Made by a program: the position numbers and the translations under genes | Assembly (NCBI GenBank): GCA_937139495.1 | Contig: CAKZQC010000025.1 | Span: 248,001-312,000, forward strand | Reading direction: 5' to 3' | DNA length: 64,000 bases | Source of the DNA: an uncultured Saprospiraceae bacterium | GTDB taxonomy: Bacteria; Bacteroidota; Bacteroidia; Chitinophagales; Saprospiraceae | In this document: in pieces, positions 25,035 to 34,171 of the stretch | Numbering within the stretch: position 1 is the first letter of the stretch | How the letters are laid out: each line of letters opens with the position of its first letter | Notes under the pieces: model-generated | What the model was told of the DNA's origin: nothing | The model's input: the letters and a program-made list of their open reading frames with translations, nothing else | Databases searched by the model: none

Positions 25035-26981
25035 TTATTTGACTAAGCTGTTTAGTACCTTGTCATCTATCACAACCGTGTATTTATTTTTCAGTTCTGC
25101 TATCAATTGCTTTTCCAAATAATCTTGATAATCAGCGACTACGTAACCTCTAGCTTCGTCGAGTGTCTTGACGCTAGGAGGTATGATTTCTTCTATTTTG
25201 GTGAAGTAACTAGATTTGTCTTTGGCATATCCATCACTCACAGTACGCTTTTTCCATTTCATTTTATCTACTTCTATATTTTTTCCTTTTTCGTAGATAC
25301 CCGATGTCGTTTGTACTACCTCTCGGTCAGCGTTGTACATCGACTTAATTTTTTCAGGAGTTTTGCACTTGGCTTTTTTCTTGATTTTCTTAACCGTTTT
25401 GGCATCATCTGTACGCAAGGTATAGAAGGTCACGTTAGCACGTTCTTTCCATTTGTAGTTATCTTTGTTGTCGGCATAGAATTTTTCCAATCCTTCTTTG
25501 TCAGAAGATGCTTTGTCCCAAATCAATTGTTTTTTGACTTCAAACAACAAAATACCTTCTTCGTACTCCCGCATCAACGATTTGAATTCAGGATATTTTT
25601 TCTCCAATTGTGTTTCTTCGTAAGCCAAGGCTTTTTGAGTAACCAATTTGTCGATAATACGTCTTACTGCTGCCTCTACTGTTCTAGGCTGCTCGTTGAT
25701 ACGTTCTGCGTTGGCACGTTGTGCAATAGAAGCAAACTCACGTGTAGTGGCTTCAAGATTGCCGATAGTGAACAGTACGTCTGTATTTTCTAACATTCCT
25801 GCTGGTACTTTCCAACGGTAGGTCAAAAATTCAGCATCAAGCAAAGCTGTCAGTTTTTTGATGTTAGCTTCATTTTCTTTGTAGTCAGATTCTTTTTTGA
25901 TGTCATTAACCAAAGCATTCTGAATAATATCAAAACGTGGTTTACGTTTGATTTTATTCGTGATTTCAGATTTGACATCGGCATAACTAGGTGCCTGAAT
26001 GGCTTGATAGCGTTTGATGATGTGCCAACCAGAAGAAGTTTTTATTGGCTTGGAATAGCTGTTGTCCTTTTCTAGCGAAAAAATAGCTTGCTCGAAATCA
26101 GCAGCATAAGTATTGATGCCAATCCAACCCAACTGACCGCCTTTGTTTTTGGTCGTGTTGTCTTGCGAGTGTTTGCTTGCCAAATCTTCAAATTTAGCTC
26201 CATCTTGTAGGGCTTGATACAAGGAATCTATCATTTTTTTGGCACCATCAGCGTCTTTGTTGGTACGAGCCAAGATATGACCTGCTTTGATGCTGCCATA
26301 AGCAGGACGTACATCATCTACACGCAAAATATGGTAGCCATATTCTGTTTTGACAATATCCGAAAAGCGACCAACAGCAGTTGTATAAGCTGCTGTTTCG
26401 AGTTCATAAGGCAATTGCAAAGCAGTAAAATAACCCAAAATACCTTCTTTGTTCTTGCTGTAAGTATCGTCTGAATACTGTTGAGCAAGTTTGTTGAAAT
26501 TCTGAGGGGTTAATTCTGCTTTTATTTTCTTGGCACGATCGTAGGCTTCTCGTTGTGTTTTTTCGTCAGCATTTGGCTTGACCGCAATAAGAATATGACT
26601 GATTTTGCGATCTTCGCCTGTACGCTCGTACGCTTCACGTACCAGCTTTTCGGTAATCTCTCTATCTATCAAATACGTTTTTGCCAATTGACTTTTGTAT
26701 TGATTTTGCTCTCTTTTGACCTGTGGGTCATCGTTGAGACCGATAGCGACTCCTTCGGCTACTTGTAGTTTGAAATTGACATACAAGTCCAAGTATTCTT
26801 TGAGCGAAGCTTCACTATAATCTGCCTTCTTACCATTGGTCTTGTCATAGATATAGGTAAATTCAGAAACGTGGACTTCTTTGTCTCCGACCTTAAATAG
26901 AACAGGATCATCTTGGGCTTGTAATCCCGAAAATCCTGCGACCAACCAAAGTGCTGCAAGAGCATACATACGATTTAGCAT
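25035..26981 (-). CDS. periplasmic peptidylprolyl isomerase with two parvulin domains
   Basis: A 648-residue SurA/PpiD-like protein: signal peptide (about 1-22), N-terminal chaperone helices, parvulin domain 1 (about 125-222; ISHILIAV, GILGYFTA, YGYHILRV), parvulin domain 2 (about 232-332; AGHILARTN, GGQLGWIG, SGWHIIKR) and a long C-terminal helical extension. Such proteins fold outer-membrane proteins in the periplasm. In Bacteroidota, homologues of this length are often essential for barrel assembly. No membrane anchor is visible beyond the signal peptide, so it is probably soluble. Monocistronic, with a terminator at its end. Confidence 0.9.
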   Translation of the reverse strand: MLNRMYALAALWLVAGFSGLQAQDDPVLFKVGDKEVHVSEFTYIYDKTNGKKADYSEASLKEYLDLYVNFKLQVAEGVAIGLNDDPQVKREQNQYKSQLAKTYLIDREITEKLVREAYERTGEDRKISHILIAVKPNADEKTQREAYDRAKKIKAELTPQNFNKLAQQYSDDTYSKNKEGILGYFTALQLPYELETAAYTTAVGRFSDIVKTEYGYHILRVDDVRPAYGSIKAGHILARTNKDADGAKKMIDSLYQALQDGAKFEDLASKHSQDNTTKNKGGQLGWIGINTYAADFEQAIFSLEKDNSYSKPIKTSSGWHIIKRYQAIQAPSYADVKSEITNKIKRKPRFDIIQNALVNDIKKESDYKENEANIKKLTALLDAEFLTYRWKVPAGMLENTDVLFTIGNLEATTREFASIAQRANAERINEQPRTVEAAVRRIIDKLVTQKALAYEETQLEKKYPEFKSLMREYEEGILLFEVKKQLIWDKASSDKEGLEKFYADNKDNYKWKERANVTFYTLRTDDAKTVKKIKKKAKCKTPEKIKSMYNADREVVQTTSGIYEKGKNIEVDKMKWKKRTVSDGYAKDKSSYFTKIEEIIPPSVKTLDEARGYVVADYQDYLEKQLIAELKNKYTVVIDDKVLNSLVK

Positions 26982-27263
26982 AGCTGTTTGTTGTTTATAA
27001 TGTCTATTGAAATGTTTCGATAATAAGTATTATTAGCAATAATAGAACGGCTAACAAAATTATTTTTTATCTAAAAGCGGCACAAATTTAATGATTTTAT
27101 GCCAAAGCAAGTTATTTTGTAGGCGTAATTCTCACTTTTTGAGTAGAATACGCTCGCTAGAACTACTCAAAAATGATACTATATTTGCCAAACAATTTGT
27201 TAATCATTGTTAGCAGTTGTTAGACATGCTCTTGGGGCAGGTTTTATTCAAAATTATTAGACT

Positions 27264-27947
27264 ATGTTTATTCGATTATTAGGTATATTAAGTATAATTT
27301 GTGTCATGCAATTGATGTCTTGCCAAACAACGGCACCCAAAGCACCCGAACGCTATGACTTGCAGAATATCAACGGGTATGTACGTTACATGGCTCAAAG
27401 CCGAACGCTGCACGCTGAATTGACGTTCAAGTCAGACTCTACACAAAAAATAGCAGGCGATGTATTGCTCAACAATCAGTCGATGCAGTTCAAAAAACTG
27501 CCTGTGGTTGGTTTTCAATATCGCCAAGATGTAGATCGAGTCAATTTTGTCAATCAATACACCTTTAGCTACCTCGAAAAAGATGGAAGCAAACAAGAAT
27601 GGAGTATTGGACTCGAAAAGTTTCAGAGCTTGACGGTCGCTTCTGATGGTATTAGCCAGACAAAAGGCGGTTTGTTGGCTTGGGAAGGAGAGCCACTCAA
27701 AGACCAAAATGATGCACTCATGCTACTTTTTACGGATTCGGAAGGCAGCACTTTTCAGATTAATCATGCCGGTATTACGAAAGGAAAGCAATTTGAAATA
27801 AAAGATATACACGCCAATCGTTTGGCACTCGGCAAGGCTACGCTGTTGGTGACCAGAAAAAGAACAGTCGTAGAACAAGGAACACCCAACAAAATAGGTC
27901 AGATAGAATATTATTTGCCTGCCATTTCATTTGAAGTCAAAGAGTAA
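27264..27947 (+). CDS. lipoprotein of unknown function
   Basis: A 227-residue lipoprotein with lipobox LMSC (Cys20) followed by beta-rich sequence (RTLHAELTFKSDSTQKIAGDVLL, ATLLVTRKRTVVEQG) without a recognisable family motif. The gene is followed after 36 bp by the DUF3109 gene, so they may share a transcript. A TATATTTG at 27180-27187 could be its -7 element, but no TTG is at the correct distance. Confidence 0.62.
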   Translation: MFIRLLGILSIICVMQLMSCQTTAPKAPERYDLQNINGYVRYMAQSRTLHAELTFKSDSTQKIAGDVLLNNQSMQFKKLPVVGFQYRQDVDRVNFVNQYTFSYLEKDGSKQEWSIGLEKFQSLTVASDGISQTKGGLLAWEGEPLKDQNDALMLLFTDSEGSTFQINHAGITKGKQFEIKDIHANRLALGKATLLVTRKRTVVEQGTPNKIGQIEYYLPAISFEVKE

Positions 27948-27983
27948 AAATAGCGATTACACTACCAAAAAATAATAAATAAT

Positions 27984-28571
27984 ATGTTGATTATAGACGA
28001 TAAAATCATAGATATAGATATTCTTCAAGAAGAGTTCATTTGCAACTTAGATGCCTGCAAAGGTGCTTGTTGTTGGGAAGGCGACTATGGTGCGCCAATA
28101 GAAGTGGAGGAAATCGAATTGTTGGAGAAGCAAATCGACAAAATACTGCCTTATTTGACCCCTGAGGGCAGAGCAGTAATCGAAAAAGAGGGCGTAGCGG
28201 AGTATATTCCACAAGAAAAAGAATTTGGTACGACACTCGTTGAAGGTGGTGCTTGTTCGTTTTTGACGTACGATGATAATGGTATTGCCAAATGTGGTAT
28301 CGAAAAAGCCCACGAAGAAGGGGCTATTGATTATATCAAACCTATCTCTTGTCACTTGTATCCGATACGAGTTGAGCGAGTAGAGGGCAATGATTTTTGG
28401 AAACTAGAATATGACCGTTGGGATATTTGTAGTGCCGCTTGCGAGAAAGGCAAAGCTAATGGCGTAGCGATTTATGAGTTTCTAAAAACACCACTTATTC
28501 GTAAGTATGGAGCTGATTTTTATGATCAACTGGAAGACTTGGCAAGACATGTCAAAGAGAGTAAGGATTAA
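27984..28571 (+). CDS. DUF3109 family Cys-rich protein
   Basis: A 195-residue cytoplasmic protein with an N-terminal CNLDACKGACCWEGDYGAP cluster and further Cys at GACSF, AKCGIEKA, ISCHLYP and the ICSAACEKG segment. This is the pattern of DUF3109, related to the YkgJ-type zinc/iron-chelating proteins: at least eight conserved Cys, probably binding a metal or Fe-S centre. The biochemical role is unknown. It ends at a hairpin shared with the convergent RNase G gene. Confidence 0.85.
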   Translation: MLIIDDKIIDIDILQEEFICNLDACKGACCWEGDYGAPIEVEEIELLEKQIDKILPYLTPEGRAVIEKEGVAEYIPQEKEFGTTLVEGGACSFLTYDDNGIAKCGIEKAHEEGAIDYIKPISCHLYPIRVERVEGNDFWKLEYDRWDICSAACEKGKANGVAIYEFLKTPLIRKYGADFYDQLEDLARHVKESKD

Positions 28572-28600
28572 TAAATTTGAGTAAACGCTAAGACAAATAA

Positions 28601-28645
28601 AAAAGCCTCCAAAGATGTATTACACATCATTGGAGGCTTCTCTTT
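28601..28645. terminator. bidirectional terminator
   Basis: The stem AAGCCTCCA / TGGAGGCTT with an inner GATGT / ACATC pairing lies between A and T tracts, between convergent DUF3109 and RNase G genes. Confidence 0.75.
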
Positions 28646-28665
28646 TGTAGAAAGAACCAATGGAA

Positions 28666-30219
28666 TTAGTTCAGTCTTATTTCGTCTTCATTGCCATCAA
28701 AAAAGACATATTTCATCAAGTTGTAGTTGACATTTTCTTTGACGGTCACCCATTTCTGGTACTTACGCCACCACTTGACCTGAATACTCACAAACCCTTT
28801 TTTGAGATAAGCCGCTACAAACGGGTGTACCTGCAAGTTGAGTTTTTTGGGACGGTGCGATTTGATAATGAATTCTAAATCTCTTTTGATTTCATCAATC
28901 AGCAAAATCGTCGCATTGACTTTGCCCGTTCCTCTGCATACAGGACATTTTTCGGCAGTTGAGATTTCTACTGCTGGACGAACACGTTCCCGAGTGATTT
29001 GGATCAATCCAAACTTGCTAAGGGGCAAAATAGTATGTCGAGCATTGTCCGTAGACATCGCCTCTTTGATGGTATTGAAGAGCGCTTGCTTATTTTCTTG
29101 CTTTTTCATGTCAATGAAATCTACAATAATAATTCCACCAATATCTCGTAAACGAAGCTGACGAGCAACTTCTTCCGCTGATTCAATATTGACACGCAAG
29201 GCATTTGTTTCTTGGTCGTTAGAGACCATTTTAGGACCACTATTGACATCAATAACGTGCATCGCTTCGGTGTTCTCAATCACCAAGTAGGCACCCGAAG
29301 CCATCGTAGCCGTTTTGCCAAAAGAAGCTTTGATTTGTTTGGTAATACCATACTGATCAAAGATAGGTCGAGGTCCTTTGTAGAGCTTGACAACATCTTT
29401 TTTGCTAGGAGCTACTTTCGTAATCTCCGTAGATACTTCTTCGTACACTTTTTTGTCGTTGACGACTACTTTGGCAAACGATTCGTCCCAAAAGTCTCTA
29501 ATCAAGGACTTTGTTTTGTTCAGTTCACTCAAACATTTGGCAGGAGCCTGTGTCTGAAAGAGCTGCTGGTGTATTTTTTCCCATTTAGCGACTAGTTCGC
29601 TAATGTCTTCATGTAGTTCGGCTACTCGCTTCCCTTCGGAGGCCGTACGAACGATAAAACCAAAGTTTTTGGGGCGGATACTTTCTATCAAGCGGCTCAA
29701 TCGTTCTCTTTCGTCATCGTTGGTTATCTTCTTGGATACCGCCACGATATTAGAGAAGGGAGTCAGTACAACATAGCGTCCTGCTATGGTCACTTCACAA
29801 CAGAGACGAGGACCTTTGGTCGATATAGGTTCTTTCAGAACCTGTACCAATATATTTTGTCCTTTCTTGAGTACTTCGCCAATTTTGCCCTTTTTGTTGA
29901 TGTCGGCTTCTACCTGAAAATCTTTGAGTAGGTGAGACGGCATACCACCCGTTTGTGCTCCATTGGTAAACTTAATAAGCGAACGGAGCTTGGGACCTAA
30001 ATCGGTGTAGTGCAAAAAAGCATGTTTCTTTTCGTATCCAATATCTACAAAAGCAGCATTGAGACCAGGCAATAATTTACTTACTTTGCCCAAGTATATA
30101 TCGCCCACAATCAAGTTGTTTTTGAGCGGTTGGTTGTGTAACTCCACTAGTTTGTTGTTCTCAATAAGAGCCAACTGTACTTCTTTTTGGTTGGAGTTAA
30201 TGATTAATTCTTTTTCCAA
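28666..30219 (-). CDS. rng: ribonuclease G (Rne/Rng family)
   Basis: A 517-residue endoribonuclease without the long C-terminal scaffold of E. coli RNase E. The S1 RNA-binding domain is near the N-terminus (NNLIVGDIYLGKV, PGLNAAFVDIGYEKKHAFLH), the 5' sensor follows (ISTKGPRLCCEVTIAGRYVV), the catalytic Asp pair lies in MHVIDVNSG and GIIIVDFIDMKK, and the Zn-link is CPVCRGTGKV. It processes rRNA and starts mRNA decay. The tiny ribosomal-protein gene, TPR and HU genes upstream on the same strand form a neighbourhood common in Bacteroidota. A leader of about 440 bp precedes it. Confidence 0.95.
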   Translation of the reverse strand: MEKELIINSNQKEVQLALIENNKLVELHNQPLKNNLIVGDIYLGKVSKLLPGLNAAFVDIGYEKKHAFLHYTDLGPKLRSLIKFTNGAQTGGMPSHLLKDFQVEADINKKGKIGEVLKKGQNILVQVLKEPISTKGPRLCCEVTIAGRYVVLTPFSNIVAVSKKITNDDERERLSRLIESIRPKNFGFIVRTASEGKRVAELHEDISELVAKWEKIHQQLFQTQAPAKCLSELNKTKSLIRDFWDESFAKVVVNDKKVYEEVSTEITKVAPSKKDVVKLYKGPRPIFDQYGITKQIKASFGKTATMASGAYLVIENTEAMHVIDVNSGPKMVSNDQETNALRVNIESAEEVARQLRLRDIGGIIIVDFIDMKKQENKQALFNTIKEAMSTDNARHTILPLSKFGLIQITRERVRPAVEISTAEKCPVCRGTGKVNATILLIDEIKRDLEFIIKSHRPKKLNLQVHPFVAAYLKKGFVSIQVKWWRKYQKWVTVKENVNYNLMKYVFFDGNEDEIRLN

Positions 30220-30655
30220 AATATGGTTGTTTGCACGAGGCTATACTTATGGAAACAACTATTTATAGAGTAGTTGTTGCAGTAACCTGTCGTGTTAGTT
30301 TATATATGTTGTCTGCGTAGCTAGTCGGATATTGATAAGCCCAAGAGACGATAATTCGTTCAGGGTGACTATCAACTTGAGCTGCTTTAGCAGAACACTT
30401 GATTAAGTGTCGTTTCAAGATAGGGGCAAAAGAACCCTTACCCATTCAGTAAAGAATGGAAACGAACTAAATAGAGAGAGTACTAGGTATAGAGCAGAAT
30501 AATTGCAATAACATATGCCACTATACAGAGCAATAGAAGAGAGTAGAGAGGAGAAGTGGTATGAATGAAAGACAATAGTACTTTCTATTCATCTACTTCA
30601 AATTGTAACGGGAATAATTTTTTTTGGTCTGTTGGGGTATTTTTAGTCGTATATA
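30220..30655 (-). other. long intergenic leader before RNase G
   Basis: About 440 bp upstream of the RNase G start hold no convincing gene. A small hairpin CCATTC / GAATGG (about 30442-30459) and purine-rich stretches are visible. A 60-codon minus-strand ORF (30263-30445) has no recognisable features. The size is compatible with a regulatory 5' untranslated region, but this is inferred from distance only. Confidence 0.35.
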
Positions 30656-30659
30656 CACC

Positions 30660-30686
30660 GATAGGGCAACACCGTGTTGCCCTATC
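30660..30686. other. perfect hairpin between ribosomal-protein and RNase G genes
   Basis: The 13-bp arms GATAGGGCAACAC and GTGTTGCCCTATC are separated by one base. There is no T tract on either side, so it is not a standard terminator. It could be an RNA processing or stability signal at the end of the upstream transcript. Confidence 0.55.
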
Positions 30687-30720
30687 CAATGTCTATATCA
30701 AATCTAAGAAAGATAGAAAA

Positions 30721-30813
30721 TTATTTCTTCTTCTTGTGACGATTCTTACGCAATCTTTTTTTACGTTTATGAGTCGCGATTTTATGTCTTTTACGCTTTT
30801 TTCCACAAGGCAT
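30721..30813 (-). CDS. 30-residue AURKAIP1/COX24-type small ribosomal protein
   Basis: A tiny extremely basic protein (MPCGKKRKRHK, then IATHKRKKRLRKNRHKKKK). It matches the short proteins annotated in Bacteroidota as AURKAIP1/COX24 domain-containing, bacterial relatives of mitochondrial ribosomal protein mS38. It is expected to bind rRNA in the small subunit. It is well below the size most gene finders accept, and a longer in-frame extension to 30912 carries no family similarity. The ATG at 30813 is chosen by the conserved MPCGKK start. The TPR gene ends 31 bp upstream. Confidence 0.88.
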   Translation of the reverse strand: MPCGKKRKRHKIATHKRKKRLRKNRHKKKK

Positions 30814-30844
30814 AATCTTATTTTTTAAGAGTGTTGATAAATTA

Positions 30845-31741
30845 TTATTTGTTTTGTTTCTGTAAGTAATCTTGTTTTCCGATGACAAAAGACGAATGAA
30901 TTCGTTCGTCATCTTCGGTCAACTTAATTACTTGGTCATATAGTTTTAGGGCTTCCACTTGCTGGTTTTCTGATTTGTAACACTCAATCAGATAGTAATA
31001 AGCTTCTGCCAACGTTGGCAAAGGTACATATTCTTTCTCAGCAATTGAAATAACTTTCTCAAATCTTGGTTTTGCTTTTGCCATATCTTTCGTTCGAGTG
31101 GCAGACATTCTCCCCAAGGTCATGTTGATAAGCACATTATTTTTGTATTTTTCATCTAGATCACGCAGCATCATAATTCCTTTCATGGGCATTACAGATG
31201 CGTCAACAGTGCTTAATTCCACATACATCAATGCTTCATTGATAGCATGTTGTAGTGTATCTGGCTCTAGTGCTATTGCTTCTTCTAGTGCAGCGATAGC
31301 TTGTCTAGCTGCCAATTTTTTTTCTGCATTATTTTTTCCGCTCCTGTACGCGTAATCATAAGTAGTGCCTGCTATTGACCAAGCCTCGGGGGTTTGGAGC
31401 AATTCGGCTACTTTACGAGCATAATAAGCACTTAGGAGATAGTTTTTGTTTTCGATCCATGTTCTAGAAATCAATTTCAGTACTTCCGCTTCTTGTAGTA
31501 CATCTGTGGCTTCCGCTTTCTGCTGGTCTAGTGTAGTGAACCAAGCCAACTGAGTCGAATCAAGTTCGTTTCGAGCTTCTGCCAACAAGATTTCTTCCGA
31601 TACAAATGTTTCTGGATTAGCTTCTGTGCCTGTTTCTTGTCCTTTCTTGGTATTGGGTGCGGTCTTGCCACCTACCAATAAGAGTAGCAACAATGCTAAA
31701 CAACCGACGAGAACGCCTATTTGTGCCGTGGATAATTTCAA
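30845..31741 (-). CDS. membrane-anchored TPR protein
   Basis: A 298-residue protein with one N-terminal membrane helix (about 8-24, Leu-rich), a linker, then helical TPR-like repeats (about 60-290) including KNYLLSAYYARKVAELLQTPEAW, AIAALEEAIALEPDTLQ and AEAYYYLIECYKSENQQVEALK. It probably acts as a scaffold at the inner membrane. A TPR gene between HU and RNase G is a recurring Bacteroidota arrangement, but its role is not known. It is likely cotranscribed with the small ribosomal protein gene downstream. Confidence 0.75.
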   Translation of the reverse strand: MKLSTAQIGVLVGCLALLLLLLVGGKTAPNTKKGQETGTEANPETFVSEEILLAEARNELDSTQLAWFTTLDQQKAEATDVLQEAEVLKLISRTWIENKNYLLSAYYARKVAELLQTPEAWSIAGTTYDYAYRSGKNNAEKKLAARQAIAALEEAIALEPDTLQHAINEALMYVELSTVDASVMPMKGIMMLRDLDEKYKNNVLINMTLGRMSATRTKDMAKAKPRFEKVISIAEKEYVPLPTLAEAYYYLIECYKSENQQVEALKLYDQVIKLTEDDERIHSSFVIGKQDYLQKQNK

Positions 31742-31893
31742 ATTAGTAATAATTTTTTGTTCGATAAAAAAATAAGATACTTGGAAGTAAACTTTCTTTG
31801 GATAGGGTTATCGAATGTAAATATAAGAATAACAATGTCCAAAAAATAGATTATCTGGCAGTACCCTAAAATACTGCCGTACCTAAAAATGAA

Positions 31894-32193
31894 TTACTCA
31901 GAATCCTCTACCGTAACTTCTTCCTTTACTTTGTTTACAAAAGCTTTGGCAGGTTTGAAGGCAGGTACGTAGTGAGCAGGAATTTCGATAGCTTTGTTTT
32001 TCTTGATATTCCGTCCAATTTTTTTAGCACGCTTCTTTGCAACAAAACTACCAAAACCACGCACGTAAACATTCTCTTTGCGAGCAATACTCTCCTTTAC
32101 TTCCTGAAAGAAAGTTTCCAAGGTCATGAGTACATCTACTTTTGGAATGTCCGTTTTTTCGGCGATCTTAGCAACTAAATCAGCTTTTCTCAT
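31894..32193 (-). CDS. HU-family DNA-binding protein
   Basis: A 99-residue HU/IHF-family protein: N-terminal helices MRKADLVAKIAEKTDI and VLMTLETFFQEVKESI, then NVYVRGFGSFVAKKRAKKIG and the DNA-binding arm with KKNKAIEIPAHYVPAFKPAK. The Pro in the arm tip that intercalates into DNA lies in IPAH. It compacts and bends DNA. An acidic tail (EEVTVEDSE) follows the usual end. It is the first gene of the HU-TPR-small ribosomal protein run. Confidence 0.94.
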   Translation of the reverse strand: MRKADLVAKIAEKTDIPKVDVLMTLETFFQEVKESIARKENVYVRGFGSFVAKKRAKKIGRNIKKNKAIEIPAHYVPAFKPAKAFVNKVKEEVTVEDSE

Positions 32194-32366
32194 TCTCTAA
32201 TGTTTTGATTTGTGTATGTGTATGTAATTCAAATAAATAAAAAGTATTTATTTGTAAGGTGCAAGGAGTGCAAATGTCGTATTTTTTTTAATAAAAGACG
32301 AACTCATGCAGTAGTTTTTTGTCATTTTCAAGAACAATCCTATAAAGAAATAATGCCCTAGAGTGC

Positions 32367-32843
32367 CTATTTTAACAAGAAACTAACCAATATTAAGAAT
32401 TGGAGTGTACCAAAAAACCATCCTGCCAAAACATCTGTCCAGAAATGCTTTTTCAAGAAAGTTCTTGAATAACCTACTATTACTATAATCATTAAAAATA
32501 TGGGAATTGGTAATGTGTTCCCATTCAAATAGTGCAAATAGCCCAAACTCAAGTACACTAATGCAATTCTAGAAGCATGAATACTGGGAAAACTCCCTGC
32601 ATCAATTTTCTCGAATCCACTCTCAAAAACTTGTCCATTGGGACGTGGCTTGTGCCAAAAATACTTAATTCCTGAACAGATTACTTCATTTATCAGGAAC
32701 GCTATGATTAAAATAACGAAGTTATAACTAAAATTAGGCAAAGAGTAGAGTGTACAAAAGCCCACCAGCAACAATAAAAAAGGATTGCCAATAGCCGTGA
32801 AATCTCTGATATACTCGGCGTATTTCGTTTTTTTTAAGGACAT
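32367..32843 (-). CDS. PAP2-family phosphatase
   Basis: A 158-residue integral membrane protein with about five helices. The three phosphatase motifs are visible: KYFWHKPRP, SFPSIHASR (SIH in place of the usual SGH) and SRTFLKKHFWTDVLAG. The family removes phosphate from lipid phosphates such as phosphatidylglycerol phosphate, undecaprenyl pyrophosphate or phosphatidate. It starts 31 bp after the stop of pgsA on the same strand, so the natural substrate may be the product of PgsA. That is an inference from the pairing. Confidence 0.85.
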   Translation of the reverse strand: MSLKKTKYAEYIRDFTAIGNPFLLLLVGFCTLYSLPNFSYNFVILIIAFLINEVICSGIKYFWHKPRPNGQVFESGFEKIDAGSFPSIHASRIALVYLSLGYLHYLNGNTLPIPIFLMIIVIVGYSRTFLKKHFWTDVLAGWFFGTLQFLILVSFLLK

Positions 32844-32874
32844 ACTATTGAATTGAAAATTATAAGAAAGTGAA

Positions 32875-33471
32875 CTAAAATTCGCTCACTTCTTTGACCG
32901 CCTTCCAGTTTTTGTAGAAAAAGCGCAAGCCAGAACCAACCGTAAAGGCTAAGGAGACTATAATTAAGAAGTACACTAACCATTTGACAAAAAACCAAGT
33001 GCCAACAGGATCTGCTTCAGGATAAATATTGAACATCAAATAAAAATAAGCAGAGGGCAAGGTGACCATTTGCATCACCGTCTTTGCTTTGCCTGACCAA
33101 GAGGCTGCTACTACAATCGGTCGTTTGGCAAATAGAAATGCCATTCGATAGCAAGTAATAACAACTTCCCTCAAAAATATGGGTATAATCCACCAAATGG
33201 AATACATGATGTCAGGAAAGAATATATCGGAAAGTATCACAAAACAACCTAATACTAGTATCTTATCGGCAATAGGATCTAGTATTTTGCCCAATTTGGT
33301 TATTAGTTGATATCTACGAGCATACCAGCCATCTAACCAGTCCGTAAAACTAGCAATAGCAAATAGTATAGCGGCAAAAACACGCAAATTGAAATCGTCT
33401 TGCAACATTAACCATGGGATAATAAACCCTAAGATTATTCGGAAGACAGTCAAAGCATTCGGTACATTCAT
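32875..33471 (-). CDS. pgsA: CDP-diacylglycerol-glycerol-3-phosphate 3-phosphatidyltransferase
   Basis: A 198-residue membrane enzyme with the CDP-alcohol phosphotransferase signature D-G-x2-A-R-x8-G-x3-D-x3-D (WLDGWYARR then GKILDPIADK), and an N-terminal MNVPNALTVFRIILGF typical of PgsA. It makes phosphatidylglycerol phosphate, the committed step to phosphatidylglycerol. Four or five membrane helices are visible. The PAP2 phosphatase follows 31 bp downstream, forming a likely two-gene operon. Confidence 0.92.
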   Translation of the reverse strand: MNVPNALTVFRIILGFIIPWLMLQDDFNLRVFAAILFAIASFTDWLDGWYARRYQLITKLGKILDPIADKILVLGCFVILSDIFFPDIMYSIWWIIPIFLREVVITCYRMAFLFAKRPIVVAASWSGKAKTVMQMVTLPSAYFYLMFNIYPEADPVGTWFFVKWLVYFLIIVSLAFTVGSGLRFFYKNWKAVKEVSEF

Positions 33472-33581
33472 AATAGAAAAATTGAGAATGCAAAAATAGA
33501 CATTATTACCAATAGATAGGGTACGACGATGATTATTTTAGTTTTTTTCGACTCGCAAATGACAAAAAATCAATCTATTGG

Positions 33582-34169
33582 TTACGCCAAGTCGGGCAAT
33601 AAGCGAAAACTCTGGCGGTGTAGTGGCGTGCTGCCGTGTTGGGCAATGGCAGCACGATGGGCTTTAGTTGGGTAGCCTTTGTTGGTATTCCAACCATAAT
33701 TAGGATATTGCTTGTGATTGTCCAGCATATAGTCGTCTCGATAGGTCTTGGCTAGTATCGAAGCGGCAGCTATGGATAGGTATTTGCCGTCGCCCTTGAC
33801 AATGCAATGGGCTTCTATGTCAGGATAAGGGGTGAAACGATTGCCATCAATCAGCAGCTGCTCTGGGCGTATGGTCAGTTGGTCTATAGCTCGGTGCATT
33901 GCCAAAAAAGAAGCATTTAGGATATTAATTTCGTCAATTTCCTTTTCGTTTACAATGCCTACTGCCCATGCTAGAGCTTCTTTTTCTATGATTGCCCGTA
34001 GGGTAATTCGCTTTTTATGGCTCAGTTGTTTGGAGTCGTTGAGCATGGCACACTCAAAATCAGGCGGCAAAATAACGGCAGCAGCATAAACTGCTCCTGC
34101 TAGACAGCCCCTTCCTGCTTCGTCACAGCCTGCTTCGATGGTATTGGGAGTCAAATAAGATGCTAACAT
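33582..34169 (-). CDS. rnhB: ribonuclease HII
   Basis: A 195-residue enzyme with the RNase HII signature [20 protein letters not shown] (catalytic Asp-Glu pair), [20 protein letters not shown] and the [13 protein letters not shown] segment with further acidic residues nearby. It removes single ribonucleotides and RNA from DNA. An ATG at 34202 lies inside the upstream gene; the start at 34169 is 2 bp after the DinB stop and gives the normal family N-terminus, pointing to a tight operon. Confidence 0.93.
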   Translation of the reverse strand: MLASYLTPNTIEAGCDEAGRGCLAGAVYAAAVILPPDFECAMLNDSKQLSHKKRITLRAIIEKEALAWAVGIVNEKEIDEINILNASFLAMHRAIDQLTIRPEQLLIDGNRFTPYPDIEAHCIVKGDGKYLSIAAASILAKTYRDDYMLDNHKQYPNYGWNTNKGYPTKAHRAAIAQHGSTPLHRQSFRLLPDLA

Positions 34170-34171
34170 AA

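Noticed and set aside
25107..25793. 228-codon plus-strand ORF
   Set aside because: It is antisense to the parvulin isomerase gene, with Phe/Cys-rich composition typical of the reverse of Lys/Glu-rich coding sequence.
30263..30445. 60-codon minus-strand ORF upstream of RNase G
   Set aside because: It has no recognisable feature or start context. It could be a leader peptide, but nothing supports this beyond its position.
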